Notes under the pieces: model-generated
Told to the model about the DNA's origin: nothing
Databases searched by the model: none
What the model saw: only the letters and a program-made list of their open reading frames with translations
Shown: positions 7,569 through 16,472 of the stretch, one piece after another
Position numbering within the stretch: position 1 is the first letter of the stretch
Layout: each line of letters opens with the position of its first letter
Origin: Lentzea fradiae
GTDB lineage: Bacteria; Actinomycetota; Actinomycetes; Mycobacteriales; Pseudonocardiaceae
Assembly: GCF_900100955.1 (NCBI RefSeq)
Contig: NZ_FNCC01000005.1
Location: 434,001 to 498,000, forward strand
Length of the DNA: 64,000 bases
Reading direction: 5' to 3'
Position numbers and translations under genes: made by a program

Positions 7569-9314
7569 CTAGCTTCGTTCCTGACCTGACGAGGACGAGC
7601 CCGAGCCGTCCAGACCGAGGTTCTCCGGGGCGTGGAGCTTGACCATCGTGCGCTGCACCCCTGCCGGAACGTGCTTCTGGGTGGCCAACGACACGACGTA
7701 CATGACCGTGAAGCCCAGCGGCACGGTCCACGCGGCTGGGCGCGAGAGCAGGATTTCGTACCAGGAGTCGCCGGTGTCGGTGAACATCGTCACGAGTCCC
7801 GCGGTCAGGGCCGGGACGCCTCCGGCGAGCATGCCGGCGACGGCGCCGATGGTGGTCGTCTTCGGTGACCAGATCCCGAGCAGCAGCAACGGGCACAGCG
7901 AGGACGCGGCCACGGCGAACGCGAGGCCGACCATGTCCGCCACCGGCATCGTCGTCGACACGAACGTCATCGCGAGCGGCACGAGGCACGCCAGCACGGC
8001 CGAGATCCGGAACCCGCGCACGCCGCCGAGCCGCAGCACGTCCTGCGACAGCACGCCCGCCAGGGACACGACGAGGCCGGACGACGTCGAGAGGAACGCG
8101 GCGAACGCGCCGCCCGCGACCAGTGCTCCCAGCAGCTGTCCGCCTATGCCGTCGATCATGCGGGTGGGCAGCACGAGCACCACGGCGTCGGTTTGGCCGG
8201 TCATCAGCAGTTCCGGCGTGTAGACGCGGCCGAGCGCGCCGTAGATCGGCGGCATCAGGTAGAAGACGGACAGCAGGCCGAGCACGATCAACGTCGTGCG
8301 GCGCGCGGCCGTGCCGTTCGGGTTGGTGTAGAAGCGCACGATCACGTGCGGCAGGCCCATCGTGCCCAGGAACGTCGCGATGATCAGCGAGTACGCCCCG
8401 TACAGCGGGAAGTCCGCGCCACTCGACGCGGGCAGCGACCACGACTCGTTGGTGTTGTGGGCCATCGTCGACAGGTGGGGGACCGGCGCGTCCTTCGGGA
8501 AGGTGAACTTCGATCCCCCGTCGATGCGGTGGTAGCCGCTGGTCAGGAGGAGCTCGCGGTCCTCGAGGCGTTCGCCGTCGACGACGCCGGTGCCCCGGAT
8601 GACGATCTCCTGCTCGGCGTGGATCGTGGCCTGGCGCTGGAAGCTGACCTCGGTGTCCTGCCGGAACGACGGGAACTCCGGCTCGGTCAGCGAGTCGGCG
8701 CCGCGCACCTGCCACACCGCGACCAGGAAGATGATCGGCACGGTGATCGCGGTGAGCTTGAGCCAGTACTGGAACGCCTGCACGAACGTGATCGACCGCA
8801 TGCCGCCGGACATCACGTTCACCGTCACGACCACGGTGACGACGAGCGCGCCCGCCCAGTCCGGTGCGCCCGTGACGGTGTTGAGCGTCAGGCCCGCGCC
8901 TTCCAGCTGCGGCAACAGGTACAGCCAGCCGATCGCGAGCGCCAGGCTCGACGCGACCCCGCGCACGACCCGCGAGCGGAAGCGCGCCTCGGCGAAGTCG
9001 GGCAGCGTGTAGGCGCCGGAGCGGCGCAGCGGGGCCGCGACCATCGTCAGCAGCACCAGGTACCCGGCCGTGTAGCCGACGGGGAACCACAGCATGTCCG
9101 GCCCGTAGGCGAAGATCAGGCCCGCGATGCCGACGAACGACGCCGCCGACAGGTACTCGCCGCCGATCGCGGAGGCGTTCCACCACGGCGAGACGGTGCG
9201 CGAGGCGACGTAGAAGTCGGACGTGGTGCGGGAGACGCGCAGGCCGTAGGCGCCGACCAGGATCGTGCCCAGGACGACGACCATCACCGCGACGACGGCG
9301 TACCCACTCGTCAT
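7569..9314 (-). CDS. Sodium:solute symporter (SSS family, acetate/monocarboxylate-permease-like)
   Basis: A 581-residue multipass transporter of the SSS family. The conserved opening SRTTSDFYVASRTVSPWWN and the following GEYLSAASFVGIAGL mark the sodium/substrate core, and about 13 helices can be traced. Between roughly residues 215 and 310 there is a hydrophilic extracytoplasmic insert (with GSKFTFPKDAPVPHL), typical of the actinobacterial ActP/MctC-like branch that moves acetate, pyruvate or propionate. The ATG overlaps the stop of the preceding DUF485-like gene, and the LytS kinase gene follows after 9 bp. The substrate is inferred from family resemblance only. Confidence 0.85.
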   Translation of the reverse strand: MTSGYAVVAVMVVVLGTILVGAYGLRVSRTTSDFYVASRTVSPWWNASAIGGEYLSAASFVGIAGLIFAYGPDMLWFPVGYTAGYLVLLTMVAAPLRRSGAYTLPDFAEARFRSRVVRGVASSLALAIGWLYLLPQLEGAGLTLNTVTGAPDWAGALVVTVVVTVNVMSGGMRSITFVQAFQYWLKLTAITVPIIFLVAVWQVRGADSLTEPEFPSFRQDTEVSFQRQATIHAEQEIVIRGTGVVDGERLEDRELLLTSGYHRIDGGSKFTFPKDAPVPHLSTMAHNTNESWSLPASSGADFPLYGAYSLIIATFLGTMGLPHVIVRFYTNPNGTAARRTTLIVLGLLSVFYLMPPIYGALGRVYTPELLMTGQTDAVVLVLPTRMIDGIGGQLLGALVAGGAFAAFLSTSSGLVVSLAGVLSQDVLRLGGVRGFRISAVLACLVPLAMTFVSTTMPVADMVGLAFAVAASSLCPLLLLGIWSPKTTTIGAVAGMLAGGVPALTAGLVTMFTDTGDSWYEILLSRPAAWTVPLGFTVMYVVSLATQKHVPAGVQRTMVKLHAPENLGLDGSGSSSSGQERS

Positions 9315-9715
9315 GGGCGTTCGACCAGCTCCGCGAACTCGCGTTCACTGCGTTCGGCCTGCCGCACGTAGAACCAGCCGGCCAGCACCAGCATCGGGAA
9401 CGTCGCCAGGCACAGCAGGAACCACGGCAGCCCGAGGCCGAACACGCGGAACTTCCCCAGCTCGGGCTCTATCGTGAACAGCAGCGGCAGCAGGGCGAGC
9501 GCGCCGCACGTCACCAGGCACACCGACAGGCCGAGGCGGCGCTGGGCGCCGATCAGCGTGCGCATGTAGACGGCGCCCAGCTCGCTCTGCTCGTTGATCT
9601 CCCGCGTGCCGGAGTACGGGCGGCGCGCACGGGGTGCACGCGTGCGCGGGCTGGTCACCACCACGCGCTGGGTCGGCCGCTGCGGGGGCCGGTGGGGTGG
9701 TGGCGGTGCCGTCAC
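9311..9715 (-). CDS. DUF485-like small membrane protein
   Basis: A 134-residue protein: a basic/proline-rich cytoplasmic arm (residues 1-50), then two membrane helices (about 67-87 and 95-118) and a charged tail. Size, topology and position directly before an SSS symporter match the DUF485 proteins that accompany acetate permeases such as ActP. The GTG at 9715 overlaps the TGA of the LytTR regulator, and its own stop overlaps the symporter ATG, so three consecutive genes are translationally coupled. The long N-terminal arm is unusual for DUF485 proteins. Likely an accessory subunit or stabiliser of the symporter. Confidence 0.75.
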   Translation of the reverse strand: MTAPPPPHRPPQRPTQRVVVTSPRTRAPRARRPYSGTREINEQSELGAVYMRTLIGAQRRLGLSVCLVTCGALALLPLLFTIEPELGKFRVFGLGLPWFLLCLATFPMLVLAGWFYVRQAERSEREFAELVERP

Positions 9716-10635
9716 GACCCGAGCCCGTTCCGCGGCGGCGCCGCGCCCGTGGAACCGGGGGCGGGACCCGTGGGACCGGGCGCGGTGGTGGGCCGGGTGC
9801 CGCGCACGAGCAGCGCACGCAGGTGCCGGGCGTGCCGGCGGCTGACCGGCAGCACGGCGCCGCCGATCGTGACGCTGAGGTGGCCGTCCTCCAGCCGCAT
9901 CTCGTCGATGTGCCCGAGCGAGACCAGGTGGCTGCGGTGGATGCGGACGAACCCCGCGCTGCGCCAGCGCTCTTCGAGCCCGTTCAACGCGGCGCGCACC
10001 AGGCCGCTGCCCGTCGCGGTGTGCAGGCGGGCGTAGTCGCCGTGCGCCTCCACGTACCGGATGTCGGCGAGGCGGATGAACCGGGTGACGCCGCCGAGCT
10101 CGACGGGGATGACCTCGTCCCCGACCTCGGGCGGCGTGCCGCCGGCGGGCTGGGGCGCCGGGGTGGCGGCGGGCTCGGAGGTGCCGCGCGAGTCGAGCAC
10201 CTCGTGGACGATCCGGTGCACGGACTCGGCGAGCCGTTCCTGGCGCACGGGCTTGAGCAGGTAGTCGAGCGCCTTCAGCTCGAACGCCTCCACGGCGGGC
10301 TGCTGGTGCGCCGTCACGAACACGATGGGTGGCGGCTGCGCGAACCGCGAGAGCACGCGGGCGAGGTCGAGACCGTCGAGCCCCGGCATGCGGATGTCGA
10401 GGAAGACGGCGTCCAGCGGCTGACCGGCGTCCATCGCCCGGTGCAGCACCCGCAGCGCCTTGGTGGCGTCGGTGACCGCTTCCACGTGGGCGATGCGCGG
10501 GTCGGAGCGCAGCAGGTACACGAGGTCTTCCAGCGCGGGGGCCTCGTCGTCGACGGCGAGCACCCTCAGGGAGCGTTCGAGGCTGCCACGTCGATCCGGC
10601 CCCTCGCAGATGGGGCAGGGCAGACCAGAGGTCAT
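9712..10635 (-). CDS. LytTR-family response regulator
   Basis: A 307-residue regulator. The N-terminus MTSGLPCPICEGPDRRG holds a CxxC pair ahead of the receiver domain, which has acidic residues AVDDE (27-31), the phosphoacceptor Asp80 in FLDIRMPG and the conserved VTAH and LLKPV segments. The C-terminal LytTR DNA-binding domain (about 170-275) includes RLADIRYVEAHGDYARLHT and FVRIHRSHLV. It opens the four-gene operon with the DUF485 protein, the symporter and the LytS kinase, so it most likely activates this operon in response to the kinase. A proline/glycine-rich tail follows the DNA-binding domain. Confidence 0.9.
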   Translation of the reverse strand: MTSGLPCPICEGPDRRGSLERSLRVLAVDDEAPALEDLVYLLRSDPRIAHVEAVTDATKALRVLHRAMDAGQPLDAVFLDIRMPGLDGLDLARVLSRFAQPPPIVFVTAHQQPAVEAFELKALDYLLKPVRQERLAESVHRIVHEVLDSRGTSEPAATPAPQPAGGTPPEVGDEVIPVELGGVTRFIRLADIRYVEAHGDYARLHTATGSGLVRAALNGLEERWRSAGFVRIHRSHLVSLGHIDEMRLEDGHLSVTIGGAVLPVSRRHARHLRALLVRGTRPTTAPGPTGPAPGSTGAAPPRNGLGS

Positions 10636-10957
10636 TCGAGATCGAGTCCAAACTGTGTACGGCCGATCCTCACGTGGCGGCGATCGGACCGCGACCTGTC
10701 CGTTCGTGCCGGTGAGCCGAGGGCGTCGGATACGCGATCATGCCCCCTCACGGAGGGTGATCCGCCACGGGGGTCCGTCCGTCGGACGTGCGCACCGCGA
10801 GGTACCCCCTCCGCGTCGGTCGTACCCGAACGGCCGCATCATCCGTCACCGTGACGAGACGCGGATACCCCCCGAACGGATGTGTCTCGAATGCCAGACG
10901 CAAATCGGGTGAAAACAGTTCGCCCGGCGGTGCCGGTGGCTTTAGCGCGGAGGTTTC
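10636..10957. other. 322-bp intergenic region upstream of the LytTR operon
   Basis: No gene is visible. It must contain the promoter of the LytTR-symporter-LytS operon (minus strand) and the end of the short minus-strand gene at 10958. CGTCACCGTGACG, an imperfect inverted repeat near 10846-10858, is the only structured element noticed; LytTR proteins usually bind direct repeats, which were not recognised with confidence. Confidence 0.4.
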
Positions 10958-11245
10958 TCAGGGCTGGCGCACGGCACGGGGCTGCGCCGCGAGGGCGTCA
11001 CCCAAGGTGATCTCCAGTTCGATGAACGACTCCTCGGCGCGGCGGGCGGCCACGCTCACGGACGCCGCGGCGGCCGGTCCGACGAGCCTTCTGGTGGGAG
11101 CGCGCAACGCCTGGATGGCCTCGGACCACTGGTCCGAGAGCTTGGCGAGACCGCTCAGCGTGTCGACGAGGTCGTCGGTGTTCTCCGGTGGTGACGCGAC
11201 GATCTCCGCCAACCGGGCGCGCACGGCGTCCAGTGCCGGGTCCAC
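10958..11245 (-). CDS. Small hypothetical protein, helical
   Basis: A 95-residue acidic, alanine-rich protein with no recognised domain. The sequence begins VDPALDAVRARLAEIVASPPEN and looks helical, with an SDQWSEAIQALR segment and an AARRAEESFIELEITLG segment. The GTG at 11245 is favoured over upstream ATGs because GGGAGG precedes it at a good distance. It is a single gene with spacers on both sides, oriented like its neighbours. Function unknown. Confidence 0.6.
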   Translation of the reverse strand: MDPALDAVRARLAEIVASPPENTDDLVDTLSGLAKLSDQWSEAIQALRAPTRRLVGPAAAASVSVAARRAEESFIELEITLGDALAAQPRAVRQP

Positions 11246-11665
11246 TTCAATCCTCCCGTCGTATCGCGACAGCGGGTGAGGACGAGTGCGAACATTTCCC
11301 CCACTGGGCGACACCATATCTCGACACCGGTAGTCCGGCGCAATGATGTTGCCCGAACGCCGCTCCCGTGGTCAATAACTCGCCACTTTGTCTCAACAGG
11401 CGCCGTTTAGCCACCTGTCGCGGGGTTCTGCCGGTTCTCGGGTGGTGGTGGGCCAGGTGGGGCCGGAGGTGTTGGGCCGATCCGGTGTGTCCTGGGTCGC
11501 AGAAATCACGCATTGCGTTAGCGGGCTCGAGTTCTCGTCAAGCGAATTAACTCTTTTGCACGCGTCGCGCAGGAAATAGTGGACCGTTCGACGAACCGGT
11601 GCCGGACGTTCTCTCGGACGGCGCGTGGCCGCCACTACGTCGAACGTCCGGCTCGTGCGCTCCGG
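11246..11665. other. 420-bp intergenic region, locally AT-richer
   Basis: No gene is supported. The part around 11500-11580 is clearly less GC-rich than its surroundings (GAATTAACTCTTTTG) and may hold the promoter of the small gene at 10958 or mark a recombination scar. Short open frames here lack ribosome sites and family features. Confidence 0.4.
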
Positions 11666-14152
11666 TCAGAGCCGGCCGACGTCCGTGATCACCACGACCG
11701 CCTCGCCCAGCTCGTCCGACGCGGCCAGGTCGACCTCGGCGTTGAAGCCCCAGTCCTTGTCCCCCGCCGGGTCCTCGAAGATCTGCCGGCACACCCAGCG
11801 CTCGCGCTCGACGTTGATGATCAGGAACGCCGGGCCGCGCGCGTTCGGGCCGGTGCCGATGTCCGAGTGCTCCTCGAAGTACGGCTCCAGGGCGTCCATC
11901 CACTCCTTGGCCGTCCAGCCCGACTCGTGGTCGAGCTCCCCCAGGGAGTACCAGTCGCGCTTCGCGGCCAGCTCCACGCGCCGGAACAGGGCGTTGCGGA
12001 CCAGGACGCGGAACGCGCGGACGTTGCGGGTGACGGCGGGCGGCAGGTCGACGCGGACCTCTTCGGCGGGGGCGTCGGGGTTGGTGAGCTTCTCCCACTC
12101 GTCGATCAGCGACGAGTCGACCTGGCGGACCAGCTCGCCCAGCCACGAGATCAGGTCCTGCAGCTCCTCGGTCTTGGCCTCCTCCGGCACCGTCTGCGAC
12201 AGCGCCTTGTAGGCGTCGGCCAGGTAGCGCAGGACGAGGCCCTCGGAGCGGGCGAGGCCGTAGAACGACACGTACTCCGTGAACGTCATGGCGCGCTCGT
12301 ACATGTCGCGCACGACGCCCTTGGGGGACAGCGAGTAGTCGCCGACCCACGGGTGGCCGCGGCGGTAGGTGAGGAACGCGGCGTCGAGCAGCTCGGCCAG
12401 CGGCTTCGGGTAGGTGACCTCGTCGAGCAGCTCCATGCGCTGGTCGTACTCGATGCCCTCGGCCTTCATCGCGCCGATCGCCTCGCCGCGCGCCTTGTGC
12501 TCCTGCGCGCCCAGGATCTGCCTCGGGTCGTCCAAAGTGGACTCGATCACCGACAGCACGTCCAGCGCGTAGCCGGGCGCCTCGCGGTCGAGCAGCTCGA
12601 TCGCGGCCAGCGCGAACGGCGACAGCGGCTGGTTCAGCGCGAAGTTGAACTGAAGGTCGACCGTCAGGCGGAAGTCGTCGCCGTCGCGCTCGACCACGCC
12701 CGCCGCGACCAGCGCCCGGTACATCGCGAGCGCGCGCTTGATGTGCTTGAGCTGCTTGGAGCGGTCCTCGTGGTTGTCCTCCAGCAGGTGCCGCATGGCC
12801 TGGAACGCGCCGCCGCCGGGGCGGCCGATCACGTTCAGCAGCATCGCGTGCGAGACCTGGAACGACGACGTCAGCGGCTCCGGTTCGGCGCCGACCAGCC
12901 GGTCGAACGTCGACTCGCTCCACGACACGAACCCGTCCGGCGCCTTCTTGCGCACGACCTTGCGGCGCTTCTTCGGGTCGTCGCCCGCCTTCGCGAGCGC
13001 CTTGAGGTTCTCCACCTCGTGCTCGGGCGCCTGCACGACGACCGTGCCGACGGTGTCGTAGCCCGCGCGGCCCGCACGGCCCGCGATCTGGTGGAACTCG
13101 CGCGCCTTCAGGATGCGGGTCCGCGTGCCGTCGTACTTCGACAGGGCCGTGAAGACGACCGTGCGGATCGGGACGTTGATGCCGACGCCGAGCGTGTCGG
13201 TGCCGCAGATGACCTTCAGCAGACCCGCCTGCGCGAGCTGTTCGACCAGGCGGCGGTACTTGGGCAGCATGCCCGCGTGGTGCACGCCGATGCCGTGCCG
13301 CACCAGCCGCGACAGCGTCTTGCCGAAGCCGGACGAGAACCGGAAGTTGCCGATCGTCGTCGCGATCGCCTCCTTCTCCGGCTTCGTGGCGACGTTGACG
13401 CTCATCAGCGACTGCGCGCGCTCCAGCGCGGCGGCCTGGGTGAAGTGCACGACGTAGATCGGCGCCTCGCGGCCGTGCAGCAGGTCCTCGATCGTCTCGT
13501 GCAGCGGGGTGGAGACGTACTGGAAGTTCAACGGGACCGGGCGCTGCGCCGAACGGACCACCGCGGTCGGCCTGCCGGTGCGCCGGGTCAGGTCCTTCTC
13601 GAAGAACGTGACGTCGCCGAGCGTCGCCGACATCAGCAGGAACTGCGCCTGCGGCAGCTCGATCAGCGGCACCTGCCACGCCCAGCCGCGGTCGGGCTCG
13701 CTGTAGAAGTGGAACTCGTCCATCACGACCTGGCCGACGTCGGCGTCCGCCCCGTCGCGCAGCGCGATGTTCGCGAGGATCTCCGCGGTGCAGCAGATGA
13801 TGGGCGCCTGGTCGTTGACGCTCGCGTCGCCGGTCATCATGCCGACGTTCTCCGGGCCGAACACCTCGCACAGCGCGAAGAACTTCTCCGAGACCAGCGC
13901 CTTGATCGGCGCGGTGTAGAAGCTGCGCTGGTTGCCGGCCATGGCGACGAGGTGGGCTCCGATGGCCACCAGGCTCTTGCCGGACCCGGTCGGGGTGCTG
14001 AGGATGACGTTGGCCCCGGAGACGAGTTCGATGACCGCCTCCTCCTGCGCCGGGTACAGCGCGAGGCCGCGTTCGGCGGCCCAGTGGGAGAAGGTGTCGA
14101 ACAGTTCGTCTTCGTCGGCGATCGAGGTGAGCCGGTCCGTGAGTGCAGTCAT
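11666..14152 (-). CDS. DEAD/DEAH-box helicase with DUF3516 C-terminus
   Basis: An 828-residue superfamily-2 helicase. Motif I is STPTGSGKS (52-60), motif II DEFH (145-148), motif III LLMSATLG, and motifs V-VI are GTDTLGVGINVPIRTVVF and QIAGRAGRAGYD. The C-terminal half matches the DUF3516 region found in actinobacterial members of this group, which resemble the Ski2/Lhr-type RNA or DNA helicases. The minus-strand hexamer TATAGT lies 9 nt before the ATG and overlaps the end of the preceding gene, suggesting a nearly leaderless own promoter. The substrate, RNA or DNA, is not known. Confidence 0.9.
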   Translation of the reverse strand: MTALTDRLTSIADEDELFDTFSHWAAERGLALYPAQEEAVIELVSGANVILSTPTGSGKSLVAIGAHLVAMAGNQRSFYTAPIKALVSEKFFALCEVFGPENVGMMTGDASVNDQAPIICCTAEILANIALRDGADADVGQVVMDEFHFYSEPDRGWAWQVPLIELPQAQFLLMSATLGDVTFFEKDLTRRTGRPTAVVRSAQRPVPLNFQYVSTPLHETIEDLLHGREAPIYVVHFTQAAALERAQSLMSVNVATKPEKEAIATTIGNFRFSSGFGKTLSRLVRHGIGVHHAGMLPKYRRLVEQLAQAGLLKVICGTDTLGVGINVPIRTVVFTALSKYDGTRTRILKAREFHQIAGRAGRAGYDTVGTVVVQAPEHEVENLKALAKAGDDPKKRRKVVRKKAPDGFVSWSESTFDRLVGAEPEPLTSSFQVSHAMLLNVIGRPGGGAFQAMRHLLEDNHEDRSKQLKHIKRALAMYRALVAAGVVERDGDDFRLTVDLQFNFALNQPLSPFALAAIELLDREAPGYALDVLSVIESTLDDPRQILGAQEHKARGEAIGAMKAEGIEYDQRMELLDEVTYPKPLAELLDAAFLTYRRGHPWVGDYSLSPKGVVRDMYERAMTFTEYVSFYGLARSEGLVLRYLADAYKALSQTVPEEAKTEELQDLISWLGELVRQVDSSLIDEWEKLTNPDAPAEEVRVDLPPAVTRNVRAFRVLVRNALFRRVELAAKRDWYSLGELDHESGWTAKEWMDALEPYFEEHSDIGTGPNARGPAFLIINVERERWVCRQIFEDPAGDKDWGFNAEVDLAASDELGEAVVVITDVGRL

Positions 14153-14161
14153 CGCGGGTGA

Positions 14162-14167
14162 ACTATA
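14162..14167 (-). promoter_or_regulatory. -10 hexamer of the helicase gene
   Basis: TATAGT on the minus strand, 9 nt before the helicase ATG, matches TANNNT well. It overlaps the stop codon of the upstream glutamine-synthetase-like gene, so the helicase would be transcribed independently with a very short leader. Confidence 0.45.
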
Positions 14168-15512
14168 GGTGGTACGCGTACTCGGTGAACTCCCAGTCGG
14201 TCACGAACCGCTGGAAGCGGGCCACCTCCTCCCACTTGAAGTCCACATAGGACCGCACGAAGTCCTTGCCCAGCACCTCGACCATCGCCGTGTCCTCCTC
14301 CAGGTAGGCCAGCGCGTCGGGGAGGGTGGCGGGCAGCGTCGGCGCCTTCGACGGGTCGTAGCCGTACCCGGCGGAGGGCCGCGGCGGCTCTATCCGGTCG
14401 CGGATGCCCAGGTAGGTGGCCGCCAGCAGGCCCGCTATGCCGAGGTACGGGTTGGCGCTCGCGTCACCGAGCCGCAGCTCCAGCCTGGTCGTCTCGCCGC
14501 GTTCGGCCGGCACCCGCAGCATCGCGCTTCGGTTGTCGAGGCCCCAGTCGATCAGCCACGGGGCGAGCGAGTCGGGACCGAACCTCTTGTACGAGTTCAC
14601 CGTCGGGTTGAGCAGCGCGGCCAGCGCCGGGGCGTGCTTGAGGATGCCGCCGATGGCCCAGCGGGCCTCGTCCGACAGGCCGTGCGAGGTGCCCGCCGCC
14701 TGGAACGCGTTGCGGCCGTCCCGCTCGTGGCAGGACAGGTGCAGGTGGAAGCCGGAGCCGCCGCCGTCGTTGAACGGCTTGGCCATGAACGTCGCCAGCC
14801 TGCCCTCCCGCCTGGCCAGCTCCTTCACGCTCGTCTTGAAGCGGAACGCGCGGTCGGCGGCGTCCATCGCGGGGGAGTGGACGAGGTTGATCTCGAACTG
14901 GCCGCCCGCGTACTCGTGGTTGCCTCCGGTGGTCTGCAGGCCCGCGGAGCTGAGCGTGCGCAGCGTGCGCAGGAGGTGACCGTCCGAGTCGCCGCGGCGG
15001 CCCGTCGCGTAGACGTTGCCGGGTTCGTCACAGTACGGACGCCACCCGTTCGGGCGGTCTTCGTCGGGTTCGCAGAGAAAATATTCGAGCTCCGGGCCTA
15101 TCACGGGTTGCAGCCCGGTGGTGTCGAAGATCTCCAGTGTGCGGCGCAGCACCTGCCTCGGAGACTCGTCGACCGGCCGTTCGTCGGAGGGGCTGACCGC
15201 GTCGCCGATGCACCACGCCACCCCCGGCTCCCACGGGATCGGCAGCAGCGTGTCGAGGTCGGGGACCACGATCACGTCGGGCAGGCCGGCGTCGAGCACA
15301 CCACCGTTCTCGGTGGTCTCGCCGCCGGGGGTCGTGCTGTAGACGGCGCGGCAGAACGACAGTCCGCGCTGCACCACCGCTGGTAGATGCTCCACGAGGA
15401 CGTCACGGCCGCGGTCGGTGCCGAGCAGGTCGGGGAAGACCACCCGCACCACGTCGATCCCGTCCTCGCCCAGTCTCGCCGCGAGTTCCCGTGTCACCTG
15501 TTCACCGACCAC
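14163..15512 (-). CDS. Glutamine-synthetase-family gamma-glutamyl ligase
   Basis: A 449-residue member of the glutamine synthetase fold. Visible are the metal/glutamate site GPELEYFLCEP, QFEINLVHSP, the loop GGGSGFHLHLSC and the arginine-rich end LRVPAERGETTRLELRLGDASANPYL. It lacks a clear match to the adenylylation loop of housekeeping GlnA and resembles actinobacterial GlnA3/GlnA4-type paralogs, which glutamylate polyamines or ethanolamine in Streptomyces; the amine used here cannot be read from sequence. The GTG at 15512 has AAAGG 9-10 nt upstream. It is divergent from a MarR regulator that could control it. Confidence 0.82.
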   Translation of the reverse strand: MVGEQVTRELAARLGEDGIDVVRVVFPDLLGTDRGRDVLVEHLPAVVQRGLSFCRAVYSTTPGGETTENGGVLDAGLPDVIVVPDLDTLLPIPWEPGVAWCIGDAVSPSDERPVDESPRQVLRRTLEIFDTTGLQPVIGPELEYFLCEPDEDRPNGWRPYCDEPGNVYATGRRGDSDGHLLRTLRTLSSAGLQTTGGNHEYAGGQFEINLVHSPAMDAADRAFRFKTSVKELARREGRLATFMAKPFNDGGGSGFHLHLSCHERDGRNAFQAAGTSHGLSDEARWAIGGILKHAPALAALLNPTVNSYKRFGPDSLAPWLIDWGLDNRSAMLRVPAERGETTRLELRLGDASANPYLGIAGLLAATYLGIRDRIEPPRPSAGYGYDPSKAPTLPATLPDALAYLEEDTAMVEVLGKDFVRSYVDFKWEEVARFQRFVTDWEFTEYAYHL

Positions 15513-15814
15513 GTCGGACTACCTTTCCGGCACAGTGTGTCGCTGGCTCGGAGGGGATAACGTCTAGGGACGCACGCTATCGACCCGTCCGCGGAGTGAG
15601 AACCGCGTTCGGTCCCGGGTGGGGCCTCCGCACTCATCGTCCACCACCGTGCAACAGTCCGTAACTGGACGGGTGACGACCGTCACGAGATCATGCACGA
15701 TGTGGGATCGTGATCAAAGTGGTTGCGGACCGACTCGGGCCACATCACAGACATAGTTCGGAACCGCAAGTATTGTGCCGGGAACACCTGAGCTCGAGCA
15801 CGGGAGACTTTGAG
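15513..15814. other. 302-bp divergent promoter region (GS-like / MarR)
   Basis: It separates the GS-like ligase from the MarR gene and must hold both promoters. TATTGT at 15771-15776 is a plausible -10 element for the MarR gene. No perfect MarR-type palindrome was recognised. Confidence 0.4.
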
Positions 15815-16390
15815 TTGTCTGGTCACCACACGATTGCCGAGACCGAGAAGGCCGTCCAGGCCAAGCTCGGTTCGGTGCCGCTGCATCGCGAGCAGATGGC
15901 GGCGATCTCGAACGTCCACCGCGCCGCCACCGCGATCCGCCAGCACCTCGAGAACTCGGTGCTGCGCACCAGTGACCTGACCTGGACCGGCTTCGTCGTG
16001 CTCTGGGTCGTGTGGATCTGGGGCGAGATGGAGACGCGCTACGTGGCCGAGGAGGCGGGCATCTCCAAGGGCACCCTGACGGGCGTCGCGAAGACGCTGC
16101 AGTCCAGGGGCCTGCTGGAACGCCTCGGTCACCCCACCGACGGCCGCCTCGCCGTCCTGCGCCTCACCCCCGAGGGTGAGGAGCTGATGGCGGACCTCTT
16201 CCCCAAGTTCAACGAGGAGGAGGTCTTCGTCTCCGGCCCGCTGGCCTCGTCGGAGGCCCAGTCGCTGGCGGAGATGCTGCGCCGCATCGTCACGCACCTC
16301 GAGGCCAACGGCGAGCAGCGCCGGCTCGACCTGCGCGGGGACACGCCGCTGCCGCCGCGCCGTTCTGGCCGCAGGGCCAAGCACGGCTGA
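15815..16390 (+). CDS. MarR-family transcriptional regulator
   Basis: A 191-residue winged-helix regulator. The domain runs from about residue 40 to 150: YVAEEAGISKGTLTGVAKTL is the recognition helix region and HPTDGRLAVLRLTPEG the wing, both close to the MarR signature. The frame is open to 15710, but GGGAG at 15802-15806 lies 8 nt before the TTG at 15815, and the protein then begins LSGHHTIAETEK, which is the best start. A basic tail (PLPPRRSGRRAKHG) ends the protein. Neighbouring candidates for regulation are the divergent GS-like ligase and the convergent decarboxylase; neither is proven. Confidence 0.85.
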   Translation: MSGHHTIAETEKAVQAKLGSVPLHREQMAAISNVHRAATAIRQHLENSVLRTSDLTWTGFVVLWVVWIWGEMETRYVAEEAGISKGTLTGVAKTLQSRGLLERLGHPTDGRLAVLRLTPEGEELMADLFPKFNEEEVFVSGPLASSEAQSLAEMLRRIVTHLEANGEQRRLDLRGDTPLPPRRSGRRAKHG

Positions 16391-16401
16391 CGGCACGCCG
16401 G

Positions 16402-16435
16402 ACGGGCGACTCACCGGGGGTGAGTCGCCCGTTTC
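16402..16435. terminator. Bidirectional terminator between MarR and decarboxylase genes
   Basis: A perfect 13-bp stem: ACGGGCGACTCAC (16402-16414) pairs with GTGAGTCGCCCGT (16420-16432) around a 5-nt loop, followed by TTT. It lies between convergent genes and can serve both. Confidence 0.8.
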
Positions 16436-16472
16436 GGCGTTGCCGGTGGTCCGGGGCCGCGGAGAGCGGCGC

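Noticed and set aside
5641..9348. 1235-codon minus-strand frame
   Set aside because: Runs out of frame through the symporter and kinase genes; P/R/H-rich shadow translation.
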